Of a stretch of DNA of 64,000 nt, positions 37,422-45,094 are shown piece by piece (within the stretch, counting starts at the first letter, position 1; each line of letters opens with the position of its first letter). The stretch comes from Streptomyces orinoci (lineage in GTDB: Bacteria; Actinomycetota; Actinomycetes; Streptomycetales; Streptomycetaceae): assembly GCF_003121295.1 (NCBI RefSeq), contig NZ_PHNC01000031.1, positions 1,242,439 to 1,306,438 on the forward strand. Reading direction: 5' to 3'. The position numbers and the translations under genes are program-made. The notes beneath the pieces were generated by a model, which saw only the letters and a program-made list of their open reading frames with translations, did no database searches and was not told where the DNA came from.

Positions 37422-37751
37422 GTGACCTACGTCATCGCGCAGCCTTGTGTCGACGTGAAGGACAAGGCGTGCATCGAGGAGTGCCCCGTCGACTGCATCT
37501 ACGAGGGCAACCGGTCCTTGTACATCCACCCGGACGAATGTGTCGACTGCGGTGCCTGTGAGCCGGTCTGCCCGGTAGAGGCGATCTTCTACGAGGACGA
37601 CACCCCGGACGAGTGGAAGGACTACTACAAGGCGAATGTCGAGTTCTTCGACGAGCTCGGCTCGCCCGGCGGCGCCTCCAAGCTCGGCCTGATCGAGCGG
37701 GACCACCCGTTCATCGCGAGCCTGCCGGCGGACATCAACCCGCAGCACTGA
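37422..37751 (+). CDS. fdxA: 7Fe ferredoxin (3Fe-4S/4Fe-4S)
   Basis: 109 residues. Cysteines in the order CVDVKDKAC, CPVDC, then CVDCGACEPVCPVEA match the seven-iron ferredoxins of actinomycetes (one 3Fe-4S and one 4Fe-4S cluster). It carries electrons, for example to cytochrome P450s. The GTG at 37422 has a strong AGGAGG site. A hairpin (37767-37795) follows, yet dapC comes next, as in mycobacteria (fdxC and the adjacent aminotransferase). Confidence 0.95.
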   Translation: MTYVIAQPCVDVKDKACIEECPVDCIYEGNRSLYIHPDECVDCGACEPVCPVEAIFYEDDTPDEWKDYYKANVEFFDELGSPGGASKLGLIERDHPFIASLPADINPQH

Positions 37752-37766
37752 CCAGCAGCCGCCTCC

Positions 37767-37795
37767 GGCCCCGTACCGCCCGCGCGTACGGGGCC
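37767..37795 (+). terminator. Terminator after fdxA
   Basis: Perfect 10-base inverted repeat GGCCCCGTAC (37767-37776) / GTACGGGGCC (37786-37795) with a nine-base loop. Confidence 0.75.
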
Positions 37796-37882
37796 GCGGC
37801 ATTGGCCCACCCGGCGCACCACCCTTGGCGCACCCCCCCTCAGCGCACCCCCGCGCGCCCCTAGCGCAAGAGAGCGAGCATC

Positions 37883-39010
37883 GTGAGCAGCCCCGTCTCC
37901 TCCCGCCTCCCCGTCTTTCCCTGGGACCGCCTGGAGCCCTACAAGGCCACCGCCGCCGCGCACCCCGACGGCATCGTGGACCTGTCGGTGGGCACCCCGG
38001 TGGACCCGGTGCCCGCGGTGGTCCAGCGGGCGCTGGCCGCGGCCGCCGACAGCCCCGGCTATCCCACGGTGTGGGGCACCCCGGCACTGCGCGAGGCGCT
38101 CACCAGCTGGGTGGAGCGCCGGCTGGGAGCCCGCGGGGTGGCCGAGGAGAACGTCCTGCCGGTGGTCGGCTCCAAGGAGCTGGTGGCCTGGCTGCCCACC
38201 CAGCTCGGCCTGGGCCCCGGCGACAAGGTGGCCTACCCGCGGCTGGCCTACCCCACCTATGAGGTGGGCGCCCGGCTGGCCGGCGCCGAGCCGGTGGTCT
38301 ACGACGCCGAGACGTTCTTTGCGGCCGACGCCGCGGGGACCGAGCTCGACCCCAGCGGCCTGAAGCTGCTGTGGCTGAACTCCCCCTCCAACCCCACCGG
38401 CCAGGTGCTCTCCGCCGAGCAGCTGCGCCGCGCCGTCGCCTGGGCGCGGGAGCACGGGGTGCTGCTGGTCAGCGACGAGTGCTACCTGGAGCTGGGCTGG
38501 GAGGCCGACCCGGTCTCGGTGCTGCACCCGGAGATCTGCGGCGGCTCCTTCGAGGGCATCGTCGCGGTCCACTCGCTCTCCAAGCGCTCCAACCTGGCCG
38601 GCTACCGGGCCGCCTTCATCGCCGGTGACGCCGGGGTGCTGGGCGAGCTGCTGCGGATCCGCAAGCACGGCGGAATGATGGTGGCCGCCCCGGTGCAGGC
38701 CGCCACGGTGGCCGCGCTGGCCGATGACACCCATGTTGCCGAGCAGCGGGCCCGCTACGCCCACCGCCGGACCGCGCTGCGCGCCGCCTTCGAGGGCGCC
38801 GGCTTCCGTATCGAGCACAGCGAGGCCTCGCTCTATCTGTGGGCGACCCGGGACGAGCCCTGCTGGGACACCGTGGCGGAGCTGTCCAAGCGCGGCATCC
38901 TGGTGGCTCCGGGGGAGTTCTACGGAGCGGCGGGCGAGCGCTTTGTACGAATCGCCTTCACCGCCACCGATGAGCGGGTGCAGGCGGCGGTCCAGCGGCT
39001 GTCGGAGTAG
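37883..39010 (+). CDS. dapC: Succinyldiaminopimelate aminotransferase DapC
   Basis: 375 residues, class I/II PLP aminotransferase. The PLP lysine is in HSLSKRSNLAGYR, the substrate/PLP asparagine in NSPSNPTGQVL, and the C-terminal arginine in FVRIAFT. In the DAP/lysine pathway it converts N-succinyl-2-amino-6-ketopimelate to N-succinyl-LL-DAP, feeding peptidoglycan. Position after fdxA and 1.8 kb before dapE supports this function over other aminotransferases. It starts at GTG 37883. Confidence 0.92.
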   Translation: MSSPVSSRLPVFPWDRLEPYKATAAAHPDGIVDLSVGTPVDPVPAVVQRALAAAADSPGYPTVWGTPALREALTSWVERRLGARGVAEENVLPVVGSKELVAWLPTQLGLGPGDKVAYPRLAYPTYEVGARLAGAEPVVYDAETFFAADAAGTELDPSGLKLLWLNSPSNPTGQVLSAEQLRRAVAWAREHGVLLVSDECYLELGWEADPVSVLHPEICGGSFEGIVAVHSLSKRSNLAGYRAAFIAGDAGVLGELLRIRKHGGMMVAAPVQAATVAALADDTHVAEQRARYAHRRTALRAAFEGAGFRIEHSEASLYLWATRDEPCWDTVAELSKRGILVAPGEFYGAAGERFVRIAFTATDERVQAAVQRLSE

Positions 39011-39043
39011 CGGTACGCCCGCGCGCCGGACGCGGACAGGCAA

Positions 39044-39078
39044 ATGGGGGCCCGGGAGATCGTCTCCCGGGCCCCCAT
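39044..39078 (+). terminator. Bidirectional terminator between convergent genes
   Basis: Perfect 16-base inverted repeat ATGGGGGCCCGGGAGA / TCTCCCGGGCCCCCAT with a three-base loop, serving dapC from the left and the secreted protein gene from the right. Confidence 0.92.
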
Positions 39079-39104
39079 CGCGCAGTGATGCGCCGGCGGT
39101 CCGC

Positions 39105-39533
39105 TCAGCCGAGGGAGGGCAGGCCGTGCGGCACCGCGTCGGTGAGGCCCGCGCCACCGGTGGGCAGACCGCCCTTGGTGACGCTCTGGGTGGCGCCGCC
39201 GACGGCCGAGCCCGCGGAGCCGGCCAGCTCGCCCGTGGTGTGCTGGGTGGACTTGGCGGTCCTGCCGACGGTGCCCATCGCCTGGCCGGCGGCCGGGCCG
39301 GCGGTGTGCACCGCCTTGCCCGCGGCGTCCGTCGTCATGGTGCCGGCCTGCTGGGAGGCGGCCTCCACCTGGTTGCCGAGGTGAGCGCCGTCCACCGCGG
39401 TCAGCCCGCCCAGGTCGGGGGCCTGGGCGAGGTCCGCGGCGTTCGCGGCACCGGCCGCGCCGACCAGCGGAGCGGCACCCGCTGCGACGAGCAGAGCCGC
39501 TCGGGCGATGCGACGCGTGAGGGGGAGGGACAT
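39105..39533 (-). CDS. Small secreted protein of unknown function
   Basis: 142 residues. A Sec signal peptide is evident (RRIARAALLVAAGAAPLVGA, cleavage probably after AANA near residue 32). The mature part is rich in A, G, T, Q and V, with regularly spaced polar residues (TAKSTQHTTGELAGSAGSAV) and no cysteine. AAGGAG lies five bases before ATG 39533. I recall many Streptomyces homologues but no assigned function. An AATGCG-T-CGCATT palindrome lies about 105 bases upstream (39638-39650). Confidence 0.75.
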   Translation of the reverse strand: MSLPLTRRIARAALLVAAGAAPLVGAAGAANAADLAQAPDLGGLTAVDGAHLGNQVEAASQQAGTMTTDAAGKAVHTAGPAAGQAMGTVGRTAKSTQHTTGELAGSAGSAVGGATQSVTKGGLPTGGAGLTDAVPHGLPSLG

Positions 39534-39637
39534 GTTGCTCCTTCGACGGTTGCGATCCTTTGCTGTCCGGCGAGCGGACGCAGTGACTACGGCCGGAGCC
39601 CCGGGAAGGTTGCGGTGCGCCAAGGTAAAGAGTGAGC

Positions 39638-39650
39638 AATGCGTCGCATT
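39638..39650. promoter_or_regulatory. Short palindrome AATGCGTCGCATT
   Basis: Perfect 6+1+6 dyad in the 285-base region 39534-39818 upstream of the secreted protein gene. It could be an operator; no promoter boxes stand out. Confidence 0.3.
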
Positions 39651-39818
39651 ATCGGCTCTGTGAACAATCGGGCAAACCCGGCCCGGTATGGACGGGCGTA
39701 TTGGGGCGGGAAGCCTTGGTTGTCCAGGGAGTTCACCGCCCTGGTCTCCCGGGTGCCCCGTGGGTCCCGATGGCAACCTGCCGCACCGTCGGATGCCCCG
39801 CACGGAGACGGCCTCGCA

Positions 39819-40745
39819 CTACTGAGCGGTGGTGATCCGTACCTCGGTGGAGGTGTCCTCGGTGGTGCCGGCCTTCTGCCAGCCGTCCCTGGAGTGCTTG
39901 GCCGTCCACTCCCGGCCGTTGAACACCACGCGCTCGATGCGGAGTTCGGCCGCGTGCGCCACCGCCCAGGAGGCCAGCTCCCAGCCCTGCCGCTGCACCG
40001 CGTCCTGCTCCGTGGAGATGGTCCGTACCTGCTGGACGGGCACGGTCACGGTGCCGGAGCTCCCGGCCGGGCCGCCCTTGCCGCCGGTGGTCGGCGGGCC
40101 GGAGGGGTCCACCGTCCCGGCGAACTCCCGGCGCAGCTTGGTCCGTACCGCGGCCGGATCGCCCGGCTTGCCGTCGCTGGGGCTGGTGGAGCAGCTGAAG
40201 GCGGCGCCGGCGCGGCCGGTCAGCGCCGCCGCCAGCCGGGTGGCGTCCGTCTCGTGCTTGGCGTACGCCTGCGGGAAACCGCTGTGCTGCACCCGCTGCG
40301 CGGCCACCGTCAACGGCAGCCGGGACCAGCCCGGCACCTGCTTGAGCTGGTCGTAGAACGCCCCGGCCGAATACACCGGGTCGGTGATCTGCGCGGCCGT
40401 GCCCCAGCCCTGGGTGGGCCGCTGCTGGAACAGCCCCAGCGAATCCCGGTCGCCATGATGGATGTTGCGCAGCCCCGACTCCTGCATGGCGGTGGCCAGC
40501 GCAATGGTCACCGCCCGCTCCGGCAGCCCGCGGGTGGTGCCCACCGCCGTGATGGTGGCGGCGTTGACGGCCTGTTCCGGGTCGAGCGAGTACGTCCCGC
40601 CGTCGGCCGTGGCGGTGCAGCGGGGGGCACCCGGGCCACCCGTCAGAAAGTGCGCCACCAGGTAGCCGATCAGGGCCAGCAACACGGCACAGGCGGCCGC
40701 GACACGCAGCAGCCGGCCGCGACGGGCGACGGGAATCCGGGACAT
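39819..40745 (-). CDS. Membrane-anchored lysozyme/transglycosylase-like protein
   Basis: 308 residues from ATG 40745. One N-terminal membrane span (LLRVAAACAVLLALIGYLVA) is followed by an extracellular domain. The segment ALATAMQESGLRNIHHGDRD and LGLFQQRPTQGWG resembles the lytic-transglycosylase/lysozyme fold, with the glutamate of MQESGL a plausible catalytic residue. The C-terminal 120 residues are unrelated to anything I recognise. It probably acts on, or binds, peptidoglycan. The open frame continues upstream to 41189 antisense to dapE, which I reject. Divergent from dapE. Confidence 0.75.
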   Translation of the reverse strand: MSRIPVARRGRLLRVAAACAVLLALIGYLVAHFLTGGPGAPRCTATADGGTYSLDPEQAVNAATITAVGTTRGLPERAVTIALATAMQESGLRNIHHGDRDSLGLFQQRPTQGWGTAAQITDPVYSAGAFYDQLKQVPGWSRLPLTVAAQRVQHSGFPQAYAKHETDATRLAAALTGRAGAAFSCSTSPSDGKPGDPAAVRTKLRREFAGTVDPSGPPTTGGKGGPAGSSGTVTVPVQQVRTISTEQDAVQRQGWELASWAVAHAAELRIERVVFNGREWTAKHSRDGWQKAGTTEDTSTEVRITTAQ

Positions 40746-40810
40746 GCGGCCCACGTTACTTGACGCACGGGGAGGGAGTCCGAGCCGGGCGGGCCCGTCG
40801 CGCCGGGGGT

Positions 40811-40816
40811 TAGAGT
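40811..40816 (+). promoter_or_regulatory. Candidate -10 box for leaderless dapE mRNA
   Basis: TAGAGT, a typical Streptomyces -10 sequence, ends eight bases before the dapE ATG with no ribosome-binding site. Confidence 0.45.
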
Positions 40817-40824
40817 CACCTGTC

Positions 40825-41904
40825 ATGGAGCATGCCGCACTGGACCTGTCCCTGGACGCCGCCGCCCTGACCGCCCGCCTGGTGGACTTCCCGTCGGAGA
40901 GCGGGAACGAGGGGCCGCTGGCCGACGCCATCGAGCAAGCGCTGCGCGGCCTGGGGCACCTGACGGTGCACCGGCACGGCAACAACATCGTCGCCCGCAC
41001 CGAACTCGGCCGCGCCGAGCGGGTGGTGCTCGCCGGGCACATCGACACCGTGCCCATCGCCGGCAACGTGCCCTCCCGGCTGGACGACAAGGGAATTCTC
41101 TGGGGCTGCGGCACCACCGATATGAAGTCCGGCGTCGCGGTGCAGCTGTGCATCGCCGCCACCGTGCCCGAGCCCAACCGCGACCTCACCTTCGTCTTCT
41201 ACGACAACGAGGAGGTCGCCGCCGACCTCAACGGCCTGGGCAAGGTGGCCGAGGCCCATCCCGAGTGGCTGCGGGCCGACTTCGCGGTGCTGCTGGAGGG
41301 CTCCGTCGGCGAGGTCGAGGGCGGCTGCCAGGGCACCCTGCGGGTGCTGCTGCGCACCAAGGGCGAACGGGCCCACTCCGCCCGCTCCTGGATGGGCTCC
41401 AACGCCATCCACGCCGTCGGCCCCATCCTGGCCCGGCTGGCCGCCTATGAACCCCGCCGGCCGGTGATCGACGGGCTGGAGTACCACGAGGGCCTCAACG
41501 CGGTGCGCATCGAGGGCGGAGTGGCCAACAACGTCATCCCCGACGAGTGCACCGTGACGGTGAACTTCCGCTACGCGCCGGACCGTACGCCCCAGCAGGC
41601 GCTGGAGCACGTCCGTGAGGTCTTCGACGGCTGCGGCGTCACCGAGCTGGTGGTGGACGACCACTCCGGCGGCGCGCTGCCCGGACTCTCCCACCCGGCC
41701 GCGCGGGCCTTTATGGAGGCCGTGGGCGGCAGCGCCCGGCCCAAGTTCGGCTGGACCGACGTCGCCCGGTTCAGCGCGCTGGGCGTGCCCGCGGTCAACT
41801 ACGGCCCCGGCGACCCGGTCTATGCGCACAAGCGGGACGAGCATGTGGTGGTGGAGCGCATCCACCACTGCGAACGGCGGCTGCGGGCCTGGCTCACCAC
41901 CTGA
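40825..41904 (+). CDS. dapE: Succinyl-diaminopimelate desuccinylase DapE
   Basis: 359 residues, M20 metallopeptidase family. Metal and catalytic residues are in LAGHIDTVP (His, Asp), CGTTDMKSGVA (Asp), and YDNEEVAA (catalytic and metal-binding glutamates). The dimerisation domain includes ARSWMGSNAIHAVG. It hydrolyses N-succinyl-LL-DAP to LL-DAP and succinate for peptidoglycan and lysine. The length matches the actinobacterial form. It starts at ATG 40825. Confidence 0.95.
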   Translation: MEHAALDLSLDAAALTARLVDFPSESGNEGPLADAIEQALRGLGHLTVHRHGNNIVARTELGRAERVVLAGHIDTVPIAGNVPSRLDDKGILWGCGTTDMKSGVAVQLCIAATVPEPNRDLTFVFYDNEEVAADLNGLGKVAEAHPEWLRADFAVLLEGSVGEVEGGCQGTLRVLLRTKGERAHSARSWMGSNAIHAVGPILARLAAYEPRRPVIDGLEYHEGLNAVRIEGGVANNVIPDECTVTVNFRYAPDRTPQQALEHVREVFDGCGVTELVVDDHSGGALPGLSHPAARAFMEAVGGSARPKFGWTDVARFSALGVPAVNYGPGDPVYAHKRDEHVVVERIHHCERRLRAWLTT

Positions 41905-41924
41905 TCACCGGCCCTCCGGTGGCC

Positions 41925-41930
41925 TAGGCT
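41925..41930 (+). promoter_or_regulatory. Candidate -10 box upstream of the LOG-family gene
   Basis: TAGGCT, with CTGATC 18 bases upstream as a possible -35. It predicts a leader of about 55 bases before ATG 41990. Confidence 0.35.
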
Positions 41931-41989
41931 GAACCGCACGATCCTTTCCCGCCGGCGAGCGGGCGGGGCCAGGCGGAGGGAGTACACCG

Positions 41990-42739
41990 ATGGTCAACTC
42001 CGAGGGGGCGCGCATCCGGCGGGAGCAGCGCCGTGGGCCGGTGCTGCGCCGGCACGGGCAGATGCAGCAGGGCACCACCGACCAGCATCTGCTGGACACC
42101 AGAGGGACCGCGGACTGGGTGCACGAGGACCCCTTCCGGGTGCTGCGCATCCAGTCCGAGTTTGTCGAGGGCTTCGGCGCGCTGGCCGAACTGCCCCCGG
42201 CGATCAGCGTGTTCGGCTCCGCCCGCACCCGGCGGGGCAGCGCCGAGTACGAGGCGGGGGTGGCCATTGGACGGGGCCTGGTGGAGGCCGGTTTCGCGGT
42301 GATCACCGGCGGCGGGCCGGGGGCGATGGAGGCCGCCAACAAGGGGGCCATGGAGGCCGGCGGGGTCTCCGTCGGCCTGGGCATCGAGCTGCCCTTCGAG
42401 CAGGGCATCAACCCCTATGTGAACCTGGGGGTGGACTTCCGCTACTTCTTCGTCCGCAAGACCATGTTCGTCAAGTACGCCAGCGGCTTTGTGGTGCTGC
42501 CCGGCGGACTGGGCACGCTGGACGAGCTGTTCGAGGCGCTGACCCTGGTCCAGACGAAGAAGGTGACCCGCTTCCCCATCGTCCTCTTCGGCTCGGAGTA
42601 CTGGGGCGGGCTGGTGGACTGGCTGCGGAACACCCTGGTGGCCCAGGGCAAGGTGGGGGCCAAGGACTTGCAGCTGTTCCATGTGACGGACGATGTGGAG
42701 GAGACGGTCGCGGTGGTCACCAAGGAGGCGGGGGCGTAG
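41990..42739 (+). CDS. LOG-family (TIGR00730) nucleotide 5'-monophosphate phosphoribohydrolase
   Basis: 249 residues. The Rossmann-like fold carries SVFGSARTRRGS, GGGPGAMEAANKGAMEAGG and the hallmark PGGLGTLDELFEALTLVQT. Members cleave cytokinin riboside monophosphates or related purine nucleotides to free base and ribose 5-phosphate; older annotations call them lysine decarboxylases. It lies downstream of dapE, as does Rv1205 in M. tuberculosis. GGAGGGAG precedes the ATG. A dispersed repeat follows the stop. Confidence 0.92.
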   Translation: MVNSEGARIRREQRRGPVLRRHGQMQQGTTDQHLLDTRGTADWVHEDPFRVLRIQSEFVEGFGALAELPPAISVFGSARTRRGSAEYEAGVAIGRGLVEAGFAVITGGGPGAMEAANKGAMEAGGVSVGLGIELPFEQGINPYVNLGVDFRYFFVRKTMFVKYASGFVVLPGGLGTLDELFEALTLVQTKKVTRFPIVLFGSEYWGGLVDWLRNTLVAQGKVGAKDLQLFHVTDDVEETVAVVTKEAGA

Positions 42740-42744
42740 GGGGG

Positions 42745-42848
42745 TTTGGGCCCCTTCGGGCCCCTTCGGGGCCTTTGGGGGCGCGGGGCGTTCGCGTTAT
42801 GCGGCTCCGCCGCGTGGGCGCGACCAGCCGGCGCCGGCCCGCAGCCAA
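42745..42848 (+). repeat. Dispersed 3'-end hairpin element, copy 5 (long variant) with GGCCCCTTCG repeats
   Basis: Three GGGCCCCTTCGGG-like units (42748-42775) are followed by GGGGGCGCGGGGC, the internal hairpin ATGCGGCTCCGCCGCGTGG, then GCGCGACCAGCC and a GGCCCGCAGCC tail. It is in the plus orientation directly after the LOG gene. Confidence 0.7.
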
Positions 42849-42868
42849 AACGAAACCCGCCCCGCGGA

Positions 42869-43729
42869 CTACGCCAACCCCCGCCGGGCCACCGCAGGTG
42901 CCCGGTGCCCGGCGATGGACGCCACCATCTCCAACACCTGCCGCGTCTCGGCGACTTCGTGCACCCGGTAGACCCGGGCGCCCAGCCAGGCCGAGACCGC
43001 CGTGGTGGCCAGCGTCCCCAACAGCCGTTCCTTGACCGGCTTGTCCAGGGTCTCGCCCACAAAGTCCTTGTTGGACAGCGAGACCAGCACCGGCCAGCCG
43101 GTCGCGGCCATCTCGCCCAGCCGCCGGGTGGCCTCCAGCGAATGCCGGGTGTTCTTGCCGAAGTCATGGCCCGGGTCGATAAGGATCCCGTCCCGCCGCA
43201 CCCCCAGCCGCTCGGCCCGCTCGGCCAGCCCCACGGTGACCCGCAGGATGTCCGCCATCACATCCTCGTACTCGGTCCGGTGCGGCCGGGTACGCGGCCG
43301 GACGCCGCCCGCGTGGGTGCACACCAGCCCGGCCCCGTACCGCGCCGCCACCTCGGCCAGCTTGGGATCGACGCCGCCCCAGGCGTCGTTGAGCAGGTCC
43401 GCGCCCGCCTCGCACACCGCCTCGCCGACCTCGTGCCGCCAGGTGTCCACGCTGATGACCACCTCAGGGTGACGGCGGCGCACCTCGGCCACGAAGGAGA
43501 CGGTGCGCCGGGCCTCCTCCTCGGCGGTCACCTCCGCGCCGGGCCCGGCCTTCACCCCGCCGATGTCCACAATGGCGGCGCCCTCGGCGATGGCCTGCTC
43601 GACCCGGGCCAGCGCGGGCTCGTCCTGGAAGGTGGCGCCCCGGTCGTAGAAGGAGTCCGGTGTCCGGTTGACGATCGCCATGATCACCGGCTCCTGAGCG
43701 TCGAACTCGCGTCGTCCCAGCCGCAGCAT
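42869..43729 (-). CDS. folP2: FolP2-type dihydropteroate synthase paralogue
   Basis: 286 residues, pterin-binding TIM barrel. Conserved positions are seen in VNRTPDSFYDRGATF, SVDTWRHEV, LNDAWGG, DPGHDFGKNTRHSLE and VHEV. However, the loop that normally reads DIGGESTRPGA is DIGGVKAGPGA here, as in mycobacterial FolP2 (Rv1207), which I recall as lacking dihydropteroate synthase activity. The true FolP is therefore probably elsewhere. ATG 43729 has GGGAG eight bases upstream; a GTG at 43738 is an alternative. Neighbours (LOG, DivIVA-domain, tagA) match the Rv1205-Rv1210 order. Confidence 0.88.
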   Translation of the reverse strand: MLRLGRREFDAQEPVIMAIVNRTPDSFYDRGATFQDEPALARVEQAIAEGAAIVDIGGVKAGPGAEVTAEEEARRTVSFVAEVRRRHPEVVISVDTWRHEVGEAVCEAGADLLNDAWGGVDPKLAEVAARYGAGLVCTHAGGVRPRTRPHRTEYEDVMADILRVTVGLAERAERLGVRRDGILIDPGHDFGKNTRHSLEATRRLGEMAATGWPVLVSLSNKDFVGETLDKPVKERLLGTLATTAVSAWLGARVYRVHEVAETRQVLEMVASIAGHRAPAVARRGLA

Positions 43730-43821
43730 TTCCCGCACTCCCTCTCGATGGTCCGCAGCGACCTTAACTGTCAGTGCGGCATGGCACGATCGGAGTGAAC
43801 GGATCGACAGGGGAGATGGCC

Positions 43822-44223
43822 GTGTTCTGGTTCTTGCTCATCGCGCTGATCGTGGTGGTCGGCGCGGTCACGCTCGCCGTGCTCGGCGGGCGGGGCGGAG
43901 TGCTGCCCGAGGCCCCGCCGGACCGGATCGCCTGGCCGCTGCCCCAGGACCGGCCGCTGGCCCGCGCGGATGTGGAGGCGCTCCGGCTGCCGGTGGTGCC
44001 GCGCGGCTACCGGATGGCGGACACCGATGACGTCCTGGACCGGCTGGCCGCCGAACTGGCCGAGCGGGACGCGCGGATCGCCGAGCTGGAGGCCGCGCTG
44101 GCGGGGGCCCGGGCGGCCGCGGGAGGCCCCCCGCGCGGTCCGGGCGCGGGGGAGGACGCCGCGGCGGAGGCCGGGGCGGGCGAGGAGCGGCCGGAGTCCG
44201 GCCGGGACGGGGGCGAGCGGTGA
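43822..44223 (+). CDS. Single-span membrane protein with DivIVA-like domain (Rv1209-like)
   Basis: 133 residues. An N-terminal membrane span (MFWFLLIALIVVVGAVTLAVL) is followed by a DivIVA-type motif near LPVVPRGYRMADTDDVLDRL, a short coiled coil (AELAERDARIAELEAALAGA) and an acidic low-complexity tail. Such proteins may associate with polar growth or the cell envelope. GTG 43822 is chosen because GGGGAG lies six bases upstream; ATG 43816 is too close to it. The stop overlaps tagA (TGATG). Confidence 0.8.
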   Translation: MFWFLLIALIVVVGAVTLAVLGGRGGVLPEAPPDRIAWPLPQDRPLARADVEALRLPVVPRGYRMADTDDVLDRLAAELAERDARIAELEAALAGARAAAGGPPRGPGAGEDAAAEAGAGEERPESGRDGGER

Positions 44224-44813
44224 TGGCCGGACGTGGAGCGGTTCCGGGGCCGGACGGGCTGGCGCGCTGTCCCTGGGGCCTGGAGGCCGAGTCGATGGCG
44301 GACTACCGCGCGTATCACGACACCGAGTGGGGGCGTCCGGTGCGCGGGGACGACGCCCTCTATGAGCGGATATGCCTGGAGGCGTTCCAGTCCGGGCTGT
44401 CCTGGCTGACCATCCTGCGCCGCCGGGAGGGCTTCCGGGCGGCCTTCGCCGGGTTCTCCATCGAGAAGGTGGCGGCCTTCACGGAGGAGGACGCGGAGCG
44501 GCTGCTGGCCGATCCGGGGATCATCCGCAACCGCGCCAAGATCGCTGCGGCCATCGGCAACGCCAAGGTTGCCGCCGCCTGGGGCCCCGGCGAACTCACC
44601 GAGCTGGTCTGGTCGTATGCGCCGGAGGCCCGGCCGGTGCCGCGCACCGCGGCGGATGTCCCGGCGGTGACGCCGGAGTCCACCGCTCTGTCCAAGGAGC
44701 TTCGGCGGAGAGGGTTCCGCTTTGTGGGTCCGACCACGGCTTATGCGCTGATGCAGGCGTGCGGGCTGGTCAATGACCACTTGGCGGACTGCCATGTGCG
44801 GGCGGCCCATTAG
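44223..44813 (+). CDS. tagA: 3-methyladenine DNA glycosylase I
   Basis: 196 residues, Tag family. The zinc ligands are all present: cysteine in RCPWG and histidine in YHDTEWG near the N-terminus, and histidine and cysteine in the DHLADCHVR segment at the C-terminus. It removes 3-methyladenine from alkylated DNA. The ATG overlaps the preceding stop (TGATG), with a possible GTG one codon earlier. The stop codon TAG lies inside a dispersed 3'-end repeat. Confidence 0.93.
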   Translation: MAGRGAVPGPDGLARCPWGLEAESMADYRAYHDTEWGRPVRGDDALYERICLEAFQSGLSWLTILRRREGFRAAFAGFSIEKVAAFTEEDAERLLADPGIIRNRAKIAAAIGNAKVAAAWGPGELTELVWSYAPEARPVPRTAADVPAVTPESTALSKELRRRGFRFVGPTTAYALMQACGLVNDHLADCHVRAAH

Positions 44814-44855
44814 GGGCGCGGGGAACTGCGCGACCAGCCCCAGACGGCCCGCACA
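44811..44855 (+). repeat. Dispersed 3'-end hairpin element, copy 6, supplying the tagA stop codon
   Basis: TTAGGGGCGCGGGG then AACTGCGCGACCAGCC and a GACGGCCCGC tail. The first TAG terminates tagA. Confidence 0.75.
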
Positions 44856-44949
44856 TGACAAGCGACCGGCGGTATGGGCCGCTCACTGGTGAACGGCACC
44901 TGGCAATGGCGCGGACCATGAGCCGTCAGGCACCGCTTGGGCCGCTTTT

Positions 44950-45000
44950 CGGGTGCGGGTTGTTCTCGGCTGGTCGCGCAGTTCCCCGCGCCCCTAATGG
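44950..45000 (-). repeat. Dispersed 3'-end hairpin element, copy 7
   Basis: On the minus strand it reads CCCCATTAGGGGCGCGGGG then AACTGCGCGACCAGCC. It faces copy 6 across about 100 bases and lies downstream of the minus-strand crotonase gene. Confidence 0.7.
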
Positions 45001-45088
45001 GGCCCGGCAAGTTCCGTGCGCCCCTGACGGGGCCCGGCAGTACCCGCGTCCCAGACGGAGCCCGGCACCGCACCCCTGGCGGGGCGCC
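44985..45088. repeat. Tandem array of four short hairpins
   Basis: Units of about 30 bases, each with the pattern GCGCCCCTNNNGGGGCCCGGCA (consensus abbreviated): CGCGCCCCTAATGGGGCCCG, TGCGCCCCTGACGGGGCCCG, a degenerate third, and GCACCCCTGGCGGGGCGCC. The array fills the region between convergent tagA and the crotonase gene. Confidence 0.7.
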
Positions 45089-45094
45089 CTCCGG

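Noticed and set aside
39639..40763. A 374-codon plus-strand frame over the lysozyme-like gene
   Set aside because: Translation is low-complexity G/R/A/P-rich; the opposing gene has a membrane span and recognisable domain.
40746..41189. Extension of the lysozyme-like gene upstream of ATG 40745
   Set aside because: It would run antisense into dapE and hide the membrane anchor.
42745..42790. GGCCCCTTCGGG repeats as a possible CRISPR or VNTR locus
   Set aside because: Units are too short and lack unique spacers; they are part of the 3'-end repeat element.
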